NCBI GenBank assembly: GCA_035508495.1
Contig: DATJMX010000010.1
Coordinates: 1-64,000 of the forward strand
Source: Candidatus Binataceae bacterium
Lineage (GTDB): Bacteria; Desulfobacterota; Binatia; Binatales; Binataceae
Direction: 5' to 3'
Length of the DNA: 64,000 nucleotides
Shown here: positions 1 through 7,837 of the stretch, piece after piece
How the letters are laid out: each line of letters opens with the position of its first letter
Position numbering within the stretch: position 1 is the first letter of the stretch
Notes under the pieces: generated by a model
The model's database searches: none
What the model saw: only the letters and a program-made list of their open reading frames with translations
What the model was told of the DNA's origin: nothing
Position numbers and translations under genes: made by a program

Positions 1-2
1 AA

Positions 3-185
3 GGCGCTGATGTGGGCGTCGACGAAGGAACGCCAGTCTCCGAAGACTACACCGTCGAAACCAGCAAATTTACCGGAACGATCGAAAACGTGACCATTAG
101 TGTTCAGCCGCTCAAGGCCAACATCAAAGACAAAGCAGACAAGGCGTCTGAGCAATTCATTATCGACAAGGCAGCGGAAGACTAA
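3..185 (+). CDS. Arylsulfatase, C-terminal end only
   Basis: The frame is open from the left edge of the window and stops at the TAA at 183-185, so only about 60 C-terminal residues are present. They read ...DEGTPVSEDY...KFTGTIENVTI..., which matches the conserved C-terminal tail of bacterial type I arylsulfatases (a cysteine-type sulfatase family that hydrolyses sulfate esters after formylglycine maturation). The catalytic CxPxR segment lies outside the window, so activity cannot be judged. The downstream lipoprotein gene starts about 30 bases later on the same strand and could be co-transcribed. The family call rests on the tail motif alone. Confidence 0.7.
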   Translation, partial: GADVGVDEGTPVSEDYTVETSKFTGTIENVTISVQPLKANIKDKADKASEQFIIDKAAED

Positions 186-214
186 TCTTTGAAAAAATGC
201 CCGGAGAAAAGTTT

Positions 215-943
215 ATGACAACCCGATCCTACGTCTTTTCATGTCTATTGCTGTCGCTCGCGATTGCGGGATGTGCCGGAGCTTCTTCGCAATCTGTTTC
301 GCAATCAGCTCCAGTAGTCAATCAACCTCCGAGCCAGATTGTCGTGTATCATTTCGCCGTTGATACCGCAGACGTGACGCTGAACCAAGGACTAATCCAG
401 AAGAGTTATCGCGCGATGACCGATGCAGACGAGAACACTGACGAGCACAACCTGGCTCTTGCGGCTGCCGAAGACATTTGTCTCGAGGTCGTCACGCAGC
501 TCCAGAAGAAGGGACTTAACGCAATCTGCCTCAAGCGTGGAACGCCCACCCAAGGAAATAACGTTCTAATTGTTGACGGTGAGTTTATCGACGTGAGCGA
601 AGGCAACAAACTCTCGCGCATGGTCATCGGGCTAGGCGTCGGCAAATCGCAGATTAATAGCAACGTTGATATTTACCATCGGACAGTAATGGCAGATCAG
701 CAGGTCATGGAATTCGATACGCATGCCGACAGCGGCGCGATGCCTGGCGCGGCGATCATGGGTGCGCCCGGCATGGCGGCTGGAGGCGGTGCGGCAATCG
801 CCTCAGCCGGAATAAACGTGGTCTCGGCGGGAGTAAAAAGTCATCGTTCGTCGCTGGGATTTCTGACCGACAAGAGCGCCAACGAAATCGTCGAGCGCAT
901 CATGGAATATTACGCACAACAGGGCTGGGCCGCCGGGTCATAA
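215..943 (+). CDS. DUF4410-type lipoprotein
   Basis: A 242-residue exported protein. The ATG at 215 is preferred over the one at 197 because a GGAG sits eight bases before it and it leads straight into a basic n-region and hydrophobic stretch ending in a lipobox (IAGC), so lipidation at the Cys is expected. The body (VVYHFAVDTADV..., later VDGEFIDVSEGNKLSRMVIGLGVGKS and a periplasmic-looking beta-rich region) resembles the DUF4410 family of envelope lipoproteins of unknown function. A Gly/Ala/Met-rich stretch follows near the C-terminus. It lies directly downstream of the arylsulfatase. No enzymatic residues are recognisable. Confidence 0.75.
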   Translation: MTTRSYVFSCLLLSLAIAGCAGASSQSVSQSAPVVNQPPSQIVVYHFAVDTADVTLNQGLIQKSYRAMTDADENTDEHNLALAAAEDICLEVVTQLQKKGLNAICLKRGTPTQGNNVLIVDGEFIDVSEGNKLSRMVIGLGVGKSQINSNVDIYHRTVMADQQVMEFDTHADSGAMPGAAIMGAPGMAAGGGAAIASAGINVVSAGVKSHRSSLGFLTDKSANEIVERIMEYYAQQGWAAGS

Positions 944-982
944 GCAAGGGCTGGTATTGCAGTATCGGAGATTCTCGACGAC

Positions 983-1150
983 GTGATATGCAGGTCCAAT
1001 TACGTACGCTCTCGTCAAGCCTTCTTTGATCTGGCCGACGTCCGCGACAAGCTCGAGCGCTGGCGGCAGGACTACAACCAGGTGAAGCCGCATAGTGCAT
1101 TGGCCGATCGCGCTCCGGAGGAGTTTGCTCGCACCTGGCAACAATGGAGC
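983..1150 (+). pseudogene. IS3-family transposase remnant (integrase C-terminus)
   Basis: The translation contains FFDLADVRDKLERW followed by DYNQVKPHSALADRAPEEFA, the hallmark C-terminal end of the IS3-family OrfB DDE integrase (YN..RPHSAL...PxEFA). The catalytic core upstream is gone: the preceding sequence is the end of the lipoprotein gene and a few unrelated codons. Only a 3' scar of the element therefore remains. The frame runs on to 1366 without further homology. Confidence 0.7.
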
Positions 1151-1237
1151 GCGACAGCGCTGCGCACGGCTTGGCCGGCAAACCAATTGCCGTCCGGCGC
1201 CGTGCAGAGCAGCGCTGTCGCGGATCCAAAATCTGAA

Positions 1238-1287
1238 AGCTTTTCGCCCCACCCTTATGCAAGTGTGAAGGGTGGGGACGAAAAGCT
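1238..1287. repeat. Long imperfect hairpin beside the IS3 remnant
   Basis: The arms AGCTTTTCGCCCCACCCTT (1238-1256) and its complement (1268-1287) pair over 19-20 bases with one bulged base and an 11-base loop. No T-run follows, so it is not a standard terminator. Its place just after the transposase remnant suggests it may derive from an element end or a REP-like palindrome. Confidence 0.55.
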
Positions 1288-1456
1288 GGTCAAAGACAGA
1301 GCAGAAACAGTCGTGCCCAATAGCCAGTTGCTAGAGGTTGTCAATCGAGTCTGTAGAGTGCAATAAACGCCGGTAATACCGGCACCAACCGACCACACCA
1401 CGGCGAAATCTCTACTGCCGGTCGGTATACTTCTGCGGGGCGGGTCACCACGGCGG

Positions 1457-1790
1457 TTGGCTGAATCGATCTGGCTAATCGATGTGACGGTCACCCAACT
1501 ACGCGCCGGCATAGAGGAATTGTGGCAGACGGCGGAGGCTCGCGTGCCGGCTTCGACGCAGCTCAAGGCACAGGTGCGCTGGAACATGAATCGGGGATGC
1601 GAGCTGGTCGCGCAAGGTATCGGCGACCTATTTCACGCGGCAACTCGACGCGGTGTTTCCGGATCATACGCTGCAACAGCGCTTTCAAGATATCCAGGCA
1701 GCAATGGCGCACGCGTATCTATGGCCGGATCCGCTCGCAAAGGCGATGGGGAGATATCTATGGCCTCGCAGGCTGAATTCGTCCCTCTAA
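1457..1790 (+). pseudogene. Unrecognised, probably frameshifted gene fragment
   Basis: Two adjoining frames look protein-like but neither is a convincing gene. The first begins with a TTG at 1457 and reads IEELWQTAEARV...LKAQVRWNMNRG. Another is open from 1590 to the TAA at 1788-1790 and reads LDAVFPDHTLQQRFQDIQ, then AHAYLWPDPLAKAMGRYLW. Together they look like one gene broken by a frameshift, in a stretch already scarred by an IS remnant. I do not recognise the family. No ribosome binding site is visible. Confidence 0.25.
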
Positions 1791-1937
1791 ATGGTGATTA
1801 CCTCACCAGCGGTCTAATGGCCACGCAGCCCACTGTTGTCGAGGTCATTACTTCTTCATCTCGCCCTCTTGACGATTGACTGCGAGCGCTTATTTTTCGG
1901 GTAACGGGTCGAATTTCTAAATCAGAAGGAGGTTCCT

Positions 1938-2384
1938 ATGGCGCTCCTAAGATACTCAGGCAATTTGGATCCGGTTACTAATCTGCTCTCTCTGCAGAGT
2001 GACCTGGAGCGGTTCCTGCGCAACCCCGCGTACGGACTTGGCGTTTCTGGCGCGGGCGGCTATCCGCCCGTAAACATTTTCGAGACCGCTGACGGCGTAG
2101 CCATCATCGCGGAGATTCCGGGAGTCGACTCGAACAGTATAAGCGTGTCTGGACAGGGCCGTACGCTGACTATCAAGGGCGAGCGCAGACGCGAAACCTC
2201 GACTGAGGCCACCGGCTATCACCGCCGCGAACGTTCTTTTGGTGAATTTTCGCGTTCAATCCAGTTACCGGAAAATCTCGATCTCGACAAAGCCGCGGCC
2301 AGCTACGATGTTGGAATCCTGACCGTGCGCGTTCCCAAGGCGGAAGCAGCAAAGCCACGTCAGATCGCTGTAAAACCGGCGTAG
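1938..2384 (+). CDS. Hsp20/alpha-crystallin small heat shock protein
   Basis: A 148-residue ATP-independent holdase chaperone. The start is set by a perfect AGGAGG seven bases before the ATG. The N-terminal arm (about 45 residues) leads to the alpha-crystallin domain: PPVNIFETADGVAIIAEIPGVD, then LTIKGERR, the RRERSFGEFSRSIQLPENLD strand pair and GILTVRVPKAE near the end. A C-terminal KPRQIAV supplies the I-x-V/I-like anchor used in oligomer assembly. It is followed after 46 bases by a second Hsp20 gene, so the two probably form an operon and perhaps a hetero-oligomer. Confidence 0.93.
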   Translation: MALLRYSGNLDPVTNLLSLQSDLERFLRNPAYGLGVSGAGGYPPVNIFETADGVAIIAEIPGVDSNSISVSGQGRTLTIKGERRRETSTEATGYHRRERSFGEFSRSIQLPENLDLDKAAASYDVGILTVRVPKAEAAKPRQIAVKPA

Positions 2385-2430
2385 GTGTCGGACACTCCTG
2401 ACGCACAGGCACTCCAATGGAGGAAGGCAA

Positions 2431-2829
2431 ATGACTGACCAGGAAATCACGACGAAAGAGAAGCAAACCGTGCAGGGCCAGGAAAAAACGCGCGCTGGCC
2501 GTTTCTTTCTGCCTGAAGTTGATATTCAGGAACTGAATGACTCACTCAAACTTTGGGCCGACATGCCCGGCGTCAAGCAGAGCGATGTGGAAGTAACTCT
2601 GAACCGCGGCACACTTACTATAGTTGGTACGGTCTCGACCGAAGCCTATCAGAACGTGGTTCCGCTCTATACTGAATACAACGTCGGAAATTACTTCAGA
2701 CAATTCGAGCTGACCGAGGATATTGACGATCAACGGATCGAAGCTTCGATGACCAACGGGGTTCTGGAACTCACGCTTCCGAAGAGCGAGCGAGCTCGCC
2801 CGCGGCGTATCGAGGTTAACGCGCGATAG
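2431..2829 (+). CDS. Hsp20/alpha-crystallin small heat shock protein (second copy)
   Basis: A 132-residue small heat shock protein with GGAGG before the ATG. The alpha-crystallin domain spans roughly residues 25-125 (VDIQELNDSLKLWADMPGV, LTIVGTV, YFRQFELTEDIDDQRIEASM, NGVLELTLPKSE) and ends in a short PRRIEV tail. It diverges clearly from its upstream neighbour and has a shorter N-terminal arm. Such tandem, non-identical Hsp20 pairs usually form mixed oligomers that hold unfolding proteins for DnaK/ClpB. It is the last gene before the IS630-type insertion, whose transposase is convergent with it. Confidence 0.93.
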   Translation: MTDQEITTKEKQTVQGQEKTRAGRFFLPEVDIQELNDSLKLWADMPGVKQSDVEVTLNRGTLTIVGTVSTEAYQNVVPLYTEYNVGNYFRQFELTEDIDDQRIEASMTNGVLELTLPKSERARPRRIEVNAR

Positions 2830-2889
2830 GGCCCTTCCAGGCCGCGTTTTCCTTGGGAGGCTCACATACCCGCGAGGTCAAGCTGTTTA

Positions 2890-3960
2890 TTAGTGGCCTG
2901 TAACAGCTGAATCAAAAGTGGCGATTATTCTGTGAGCGAAGTCGCGGTAGGCCCATTTGATGGGCGCGGCGTGTTGGTTGTGATGGCGGATGTAACGCAT
3001 GAGCTTGCGTGCCAAGTCATTGACCGAGGTGAAGATCCCGCGGGCGATGACATCGCGTTCGATGCGGGCAAACCACAGTTCGACCTGATTGAGCCACGAG
3101 GAATAGGTCGGAGTGAAATGCAGGTGCAGTTGGGGATGCTCGGCCAGGAATTGCGCTACCCGCTTGGTCTTATGCGCCGAGAGGTGGTCGGCGATAATGT
3201 GGATCTCGCGGCCTTTGGATTCCAGCGCAACGATCTGGCCGAGAAAGGCCACAAACTCCTCGGTGGCATGGTGGGCGGCGGTCTGGCCCAGGACCTTGCC
3301 GCTTTTGGTGTTGAGCGCGGCGTAGAGCGAGAGCGTGCCATGCCGAAAGTACTCAAAGCCGTGGCGTTCGGCCCGTCCCGGGCTAAGCGGCAACACCGGG
3401 TCGAGACGATCGAGCGCCTGAACGGCGGTCTTCTCATCGACACAAAATACTGCGGCGTGCTGCGGTGGATTAACGTACAACCCGATCACGTCGGCGGCCT
3501 TGCGCTCGAAGTCCGGATCATCGGAGGCCATGTAGCGCTCCAGCCGATGGGGCTTAACTCCGGCGCGCTGCCAAACTCGCGCGACCATCATGTGATTGAC
3601 CCCCAGCGTCCGCGGCAGCTTGCGGCTACTAAAGTGCGTGGAACCATCGGTCGGCGGGCGGCGGGTCCAAGCCAGAATGCGGGCTTCCAGCCGCGCCGTG
3701 CGCTTAGTCGCCGGCCGCCCCTGATGGCGGGCAAACAGGCCCGCCAGACGCTGCTCGACAAAGCGGCTCTGCCAACGTGCGATGTACGCCGAACTACAGC
3801 CTAAGGCATGTTGAATGGCAGACCATGATTGACCCTCCGCCAGCATCAAGATCAGCCGCGCGCGGTGCACATCATCGGCGCGCAGCACCCGCGAGCGCGC
3901 TCGCGAGTGCTGCGCGGCGGCCTTCATCCGAAAAAGAGGACCTGCGTGAACGGCGGTCAT
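2890..3960 (-). CDS. IS630-family transposase
   Basis: A 356-residue transposase that appears intact. The N-terminal third holds tandem helix-turn-helix regions (ARLILMLAEGQSWSAIQHALG; HFSSRKLPRTLGVNHMMVARVW). The DDE catalytic domain shows the first Asp in VDEKTAVQALDR, the second in IIADHLSAHKT and the final Glu in YSSWLNQVELWFARIER, the IS630/Tc1-mariner signature. I could not define the terminal inverted repeats or the TA target duplication with confidence. It lies between the Hsp20 pair and a two-component system without obviously interrupting either. Confidence 0.9.
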   Translation of the reverse strand: MTAVHAGPLFRMKAAAQHSRARSRVLRADDVHRARLILMLAEGQSWSAIQHALGCSSAYIARWQSRFVEQRLAGLFARHQGRPATKRTARLEARILAWTRRPPTDGSTHFSSRKLPRTLGVNHMMVARVWQRAGVKPHRLERYMASDDPDFERKAADVIGLYVNPPQHAAVFCVDEKTAVQALDRLDPVLPLSPGRAERHGFEYFRHGTLSLYAALNTKSGKVLGQTAAHHATEEFVAFLGQIVALESKGREIHIIADHLSAHKTKRVAQFLAEHPQLHLHFTPTYSSWLNQVELWFARIERDVIARGIFTSVNDLARKLMRYIRHHNQHAAPIKWAYRDFAHRIIATFDSAVTGH

Positions 3961-4108
3961 TCGGACGAATCATCGGGCAAGACTTCGCTCCGCGAACTTG
4001 CGCATCCTACGCAGCAAGTCTTACCGGCGGATTTACACAAAATGTCGAGAGCGTATTTTCATACCCTCAGGACAATTTCACGACGCAATGTTTAGCTGCG
4101 TAACGAAA

Positions 4109-4807
4109 TCAATACGGAGTGGTAACGGTTCTGCGGCTCGCTGGCGGGGCAACTGCCGGCCCAGGCGCCCTGGGCGGCGCCTCGACGTGAATCTGGAGCG
4201 CTGACGCCATCCGCACGAGGTCGGCCAGCGACTCGGCCTCCATCTTGTCCATCACGCGCGCTCGATGCACTTTGACGGTCTTGTCAGTGGTGCCGAGTTC
4301 ATACGCTATCTGCTTGTTGAGCAGACCCTGCGTGACGAGCGCGAACACCTGCCGCTCCCTGCCAGTGAGACGCTGATAACGCAGGCGCAGGGTTTCCAGA
4401 TGCGCTCGCGATGCGCGGCGGCGGCGGGTCGATTGGGCGGCGCGATCGATCGCGTCGATGAGCCGCTCACCGCGTATCGGTTTCTCGAGGAAGTCGACCG
4501 CGCCTTCTTTCATTGCGCGCACCGCGCTTGGTACGTCGGCGCGGCCGGTGATGAACACCATCGAGAGCTCCGGTGCCAACTCAGCCATCTGCTCAAGCAG
4601 GGTCAGGCCGTCGATTTCCGGCATCCGCAGATCGCTGACCACGCAATCGACCAGCGCGTCGTTCGGATCGGCCAGGAAGTCGCGCGCCGAGGCGAAAGTT
4701 TTCACCTCGATACCGGCGCTCTTGAGCAGCCGCGCGAGCGAGCTGAGCGCCGAAAGATCGTCGTCTATCACCGCAATCTCAAGCGTCGCGTCGTCGTGCG
4801 TAGGCAT
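4109..4807 (-). CDS. FixJ/NarL-type response regulator
   Basis: A 232-residue DNA-binding regulator. The receiver domain (about 10-125) has the acidic pair in IAVIDDDLSA, the phospho-acceptor Asp in VVSDLRMPEIDG, the Thr in VFITGRAD and the Lys in FLEKPI. A LuxR-type HTH follows (LTGRERQVFALVTQGLLNKQIAYELGT, then KTVKVHRARVMDKM). Its start overlaps the stop of the upstream kinase gene (ATGA), so it is translationally coupled and is the kinase's evident partner. The C-terminus carries an Ala/Pro-rich tail. The architecture is that of FixJ/TodT-like regulators; the signal is unknown. Confidence 0.92.
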   Translation of the reverse strand: MPTHDDATLEIAVIDDDLSALSSLARLLKSAGIEVKTFASARDFLADPNDALVDCVVSDLRMPEIDGLTLLEQMAELAPELSMVFITGRADVPSAVRAMKEGAVDFLEKPIRGERLIDAIDRAAQSTRRRRASRAHLETLRLRYQRLTGRERQVFALVTQGLLNKQIAYELGTTDKTVKVHRARVMDKMEAESLADLVRMASALQIHVEAPPRAPGPAVAPPASRRTVTTPY

Positions 4808-6453
4808 CAGTGTTTTCCGTTTTCGGCAGGTGGTAGTGAGAATTCAAAAATGGCGCCGCGACCCGCGTTCGCTCGCGCGACCAGGGTCCCGCCGTGTTCT
4901 TCGACGATCGATCGCGCGATCGCAAGGCCCATTCCCATTCCATTGGGCTTGGTGGTGGCGAACGACTTAAACAAGCGCGGCAGCATCTCGGGTTCGATGC
5001 CCTTGCCGGTGTCGCGCACCGCCGTGCGGATCCATCCCGATTCGTCTTGCTCCGCGGCCAGCGCGATTTCGCGCGGGCCGTCCTGGCATTCACGGATCGA
5101 GTCCATTGCATTCAGAATCAGATTAACCGCCACCTGCATCAGCTGAGTCGCCTGACCAAGAACGACGGGGAGAGCCTCGGGAAGCTGCGCCGTGAGCACG
5201 ATTGCATGGGAGACGGCCTCGGCACGCACCACTCGTTCGGCGTCGAGCAGGATCTGCCGGAGATCGATGCGGCTGTGCTCGGGACGCTCGCGGCGGAACG
5301 AGGCTCGCACACTGCGGATAATCTCGGCGGCGCGCTCGTCGTCGTTGACGATCGCTTCGAGGCTGGCGCGAATCTCGTCGAGGTCGGGCTTTTTCATCGC
5401 GAGCAGGCGCTGCACGGCCTGCGCGTTGTTCATGATCGAGCCGAGCGGCTGATTGAGCTCATGCGCGAGCGATGCGGTCAGCTCGCCCATCAGCGCAACG
5501 CGCGTGATCTCGCGCATCTCGCCGCGCATCCGGTGAAGCTGCGATATCGAGCGTCTGCGTTCCAGCGCTCCGGCCAGCACCTGCGCGATCAGGTTCATGC
5601 GCCGGATCGTTTTGACCGACCAATTACGCTGTATGATCGATGCGAATCCCACGAAGCCGATGACTTCGCCGCCGATCTTAAGCGGGATGAACACTCCGGC
5701 CTCGAAGCCGAGCAGCCTCGCGATCGCAAAATCCAATTCTCCCGCGGCAGAGATGTCCTGCTCGTTGCGGATGACCACGGTTTCGCCGAGCGCCATCTGC
5801 CGCATGGCTTCGGGCATCGTCGCCGTAACATTGAAGCCAATCGGGGCCGGGTTGATCCCGGGCCGCGCCCACGAATGCGTGACATAAAAGTTGCCGTCGC
5901 GGGAGGAGCGCCGCGCAACCGAACTGCGATCGAGACCGAGCGCGCGCGGAACCCTGGTAATCCAGCGGCCAATCTCGCGGTCAATTTCCTCGCCGCTGGT
6001 TCTGGCGAAACTGGACGAAAAATCTGCCAGCAGCTCTTCGAAATCGAGATTGTCGAAGTCGTCGAGCGGATCGTGAGTGAGGAGGAAGTAGGCATCGTCG
6101 CCATGCTCGAAGCGAGTCGCGGTTATTCGATAGCGCTCCTGCTGGTCGATTCCTTGGGCTTCGAGTTGGAGATTCGGCCGATGGCCACGCAAGAGCTGGC
6201 GCAGGCGAGTCGTGGCGCTGCGTGCGGAGGGAGCCGCCAGCATGCGCTGACAGGTATCAAAGTAATCGGAGCCTACGCGCGGAGAGCTACCGTTGAGACC
6301 GCAATGCAAAGCGAAGTTGCTCCAGCTGCGGTTGAGATACACGATCCGGCCCTCGGCGTTCAGGATCGCGATGCCCGACGACGAGGCGTCGAAGGGTTGT
6401 GAGAATGAGCGATTTGCGTATCGCTCGGTTATTTTCGGTCCGGCGTTCCTCAT
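4807..6453 (-). CDS. Hybrid PAS-GAF sensor histidine kinase (FixL/TodS-like)
   Basis: A 548-residue kinase without evident membrane segments. The N-terminal PAS domain (about 15-120, SGIAILNAEGRIVYLNRSW) is followed by a GAF domain (about 140-290, ending GGEVIGFVGFASI). The HisKA box contains the phospho-accepting His in ASLAHELNQPLGSIMNNAQ. The HATPase_c domain has the N-box NLILNAMDSI, G1 DTGKGIEPEML and G2 GMGMGLAIARSIVEEHGG. It probably senses a small cytoplasmic ligand or redox state and phosphorylates the coupled FixJ-type regulator. A 28-base palindrome lies about 95 bases upstream of the start. Confidence 0.92.
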   Translation of the reverse strand: MRNAGPKITERYANRSFSQPFDASSSGIAILNAEGRIVYLNRSWSNFALHCGLNGSSPRVGSDYFDTCQRMLAAPSARSATTRLRQLLRGHRPNLQLEAQGIDQQERYRITATRFEHGDDAYFLLTHDPLDDFDNLDFEELLADFSSSFARTSGEEIDREIGRWITRVPRALGLDRSSVARRSSRDGNFYVTHSWARPGINPAPIGFNVTATMPEAMRQMALGETVVIRNEQDISAAGELDFAIARLLGFEAGVFIPLKIGGEVIGFVGFASIIQRNWSVKTIRRMNLIAQVLAGALERRRSISQLHRMRGEMREITRVALMGELTASLAHELNQPLGSIMNNAQAVQRLLAMKKPDLDEIRASLEAIVNDDERAAEIIRSVRASFRRERPEHSRIDLRQILLDAERVVRAEAVSHAIVLTAQLPEALPVVLGQATQLMQVAVNLILNAMDSIRECQDGPREIALAAEQDESGWIRTAVRDTGKGIEPEMLPRLFKSFATTKPNGMGMGLAIARSIVEEHGGTLVARANAGRGAIFEFSLPPAENGKH

Positions 6454-6547
6454 TCCACTGGAGCACGGCGCCCCCCAAGGTGGAACTCCTACCGTCTGCT
6501 CATAGACCTCGCGCTTACACCTGGTCCGCGATAGTGTTCCGGCGTCA

Positions 6548-6575
6548 ACTGGCAGTGATAGAGATCATTGCCAGT
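6548..6575. promoter_or_regulatory. 28-base palindrome upstream of the kinase/regulator operon
   Basis: The arms ACTGGCAGTGAT and ATCATTGCCAGT pair over 12 positions with one G/T mismatch around the spacer AGAG. There is no T-run on either strand, so a terminator for the receiver gene that ends at 6644 is unlikely. The length, symmetry and position about 95 bases before the kinase start fit an operator for a dimeric regulator, possibly autoregulation by the coupled LuxR-type protein. This is inference from position. Confidence 0.5.
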
Positions 6576-6643
6576 GAACGATTGTTCCGGCGAAATCGAG
6601 GACAAGTCAAGAGTTCCATACCACTCGGTATGGAAAAATCGTC

Positions 6644-7138
6644 TCAGCGATTGGCGCCCGCGTTGAGCGCCATCCTGATCGCCTCGAACAGCACCCGTTC
6701 GTGTACCGGTTTGTAGAGGATTGCTACAGGCTTCGCCCTTTGCAGCTGGCGCTGAGTCGCCGGATCGGCTAGCCCCGTGACGAAAATCGTCGGCAACGCG
6801 TGGCCGCTCGTATGGAGCACGTCGTGGAGCGTGACCCCGTTCATTTCCGGCAGGCTCACGTCCAGGATCACGCACGCTCGTTCAGTGGGCAGTTCGTCGT
6901 TCAAAAGCGCGGAAGGACGATCGAACAGTTTCACCTTCAGCCCGGCAGACTTTATCAAACGTCCGAGCGCACCAAGCGCGGACGGATCGTCGTCAACCAC
7001 CAGAACCTGGGGCGCCGCATGACGCTGCGAGCGCTCACCCGAAGCCGCGCGCCGCGCCTTACCGGGCGTCCTCGTGGTGCCGCTTGTCACGCGGGTCTGA
7101 CCGATGGCGGGTGTCGTCTGGAGCAGAAGAGGCTGCAT
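6644..7138 (-). CDS. Stand-alone response regulator receiver protein
   Basis: A 164-residue protein. After a basic, probably disordered, 45-residue leader comes one receiver domain: acidic cluster in VLVVDDDPSALG, phospho-acceptor Asp in VILDVSLPEMNG, Thr in IFVTGLAD and Lys in LYKPV. No output domain follows. It is upstream of, and on the same strand as, the PAS-GAF kinase operon, with a 190-base gap holding a palindrome. It may act as a phosphate sink or single-domain output for that kinase. Its receiver resembles that of the FixJ-type gene (shared ALGRLIKSAGLKVK pattern), which suggests a local duplication. Confidence 0.88.
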   Translation of the reverse strand: MQPLLLQTTPAIGQTRVTSGTTRTPGKARRAASGERSQRHAAPQVLVVDDDPSALGALGRLIKSAGLKVKLFDRPSALLNDELPTERACVILDVSLPEMNGVTLHDVLHTSGHALPTIFVTGLADPATQRQLQRAKPVAILYKPVHERVLFEAIRMALNAGANR

Positions 7139-7243
7139 AACTATCGTACCTCGCCGCTATGTTGACAGGAGTTCGATCCATGCGCCATTGGACTTTGTGC
7201 TTATCTTGGTAACTCCCAGATTATTTCTCCTACCGTCTATGTC

Positions 7244-7837
7244 TTACTGCGTTGCGCTGGCTTCGGAGCGGATAGCCTCTGCGATGTCGGCGCTAACCTG
7301 CGCCAGCGCGCGGCTGTGCGCTGCGGCGATAGCATCAAATCCGTTGCCCTGTGTGGCCTCGTGTGCGATGGTTCTGCCAGTTCGGGTCTTGCCGTCAGAC
7401 TTGCGCGCCACCCACACCGCCTCGACCGTCACGCCCTGGCCTTCGATCGTATCGAAGCGCTGCACGTCGATAGTGACGCGATAATCCGGGGCGAAGTTCG
7501 CCAGCGGCGCCGTCGCAACGTTGGGCGTGCCGAGCTGGGTTGAAAGATCGCTCGCGATCACACGCGCGATACTGTCATTGAGCGGCGCCGACCATCGATT
7601 GAATTCGTCGATATCGACGCGATTGGAGGCTTTCTGCACGACAAACTGTGGCCGATCGACGGCGGCGGGTACCGAGACCGGGCCGACCAGCACGGCGATC
7701 GGCGCGGACTGCGCCGCAGCGGGCGCCGCGGTCGAGGTCAGCGCATAAAAGTGCGGCTGGGCTGACGTTCCGCATGCCGCGAATGCAATCGGAATAAGAA
7801 TCGCCGAAACCAGGCGCGTCAAACTATTTGTACTCAT
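7244..7837 (-). CDS. pqiC: PqiC-like outer-membrane lipoprotein of the Pqi transport system
   Basis: A 197-residue lipoprotein of the ABC-transport-auxiliary (DUF330) family. The signal sequence ends in the lipobox FAAC, followed by HFYALTS, the usual PqiC/DUF330 opening. Family features include VGPVSVPAAVDRPQFV, then NRWSAPLNDSIARVIASDLS. In E. coli PqiC anchors the periplasmic PqiB tube at the outer membrane. Its start overlaps the stop of pqiB (ATGA), and it closes a four-gene operon on the minus strand. Confidence is high because sequence and order agree. Confidence 0.9.
   Translation of the reverse strand: MSTNSLTRLVSAILIPIAFAACGTSAQPHFYALTSTAAPAAAQSAPIAVLVGPVSVPAAVDRPQFVVQKASNRVDIDEFNRWSAPLNDSIARVIASDLSTQLGTPNVATAPLANFAPDYRVTIDVQRFDTIEGQGVTVEAVWVARKSDGKTRTGRTIAHEATQGNGFDAIAAAHSRALAQVSADIAEAIRSEASATQ

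Noticed and set aside
4027..4060. The stretch GGCGGATTTACACAAAATG downstream of the IS630 transposase start resembles an insertion-sequence end.
   Set aside because: No matching inverted copy was found on the other side of the transposase, so the element boundary cannot be supported.
4894..6402. A 502-codon plus-strand frame opposite the histidine kinase.
   Set aside because: It is the antisense of a well-defined PAS-GAF-HisKA-HATPase gene and has the composition typical of a GC-rich shadow.
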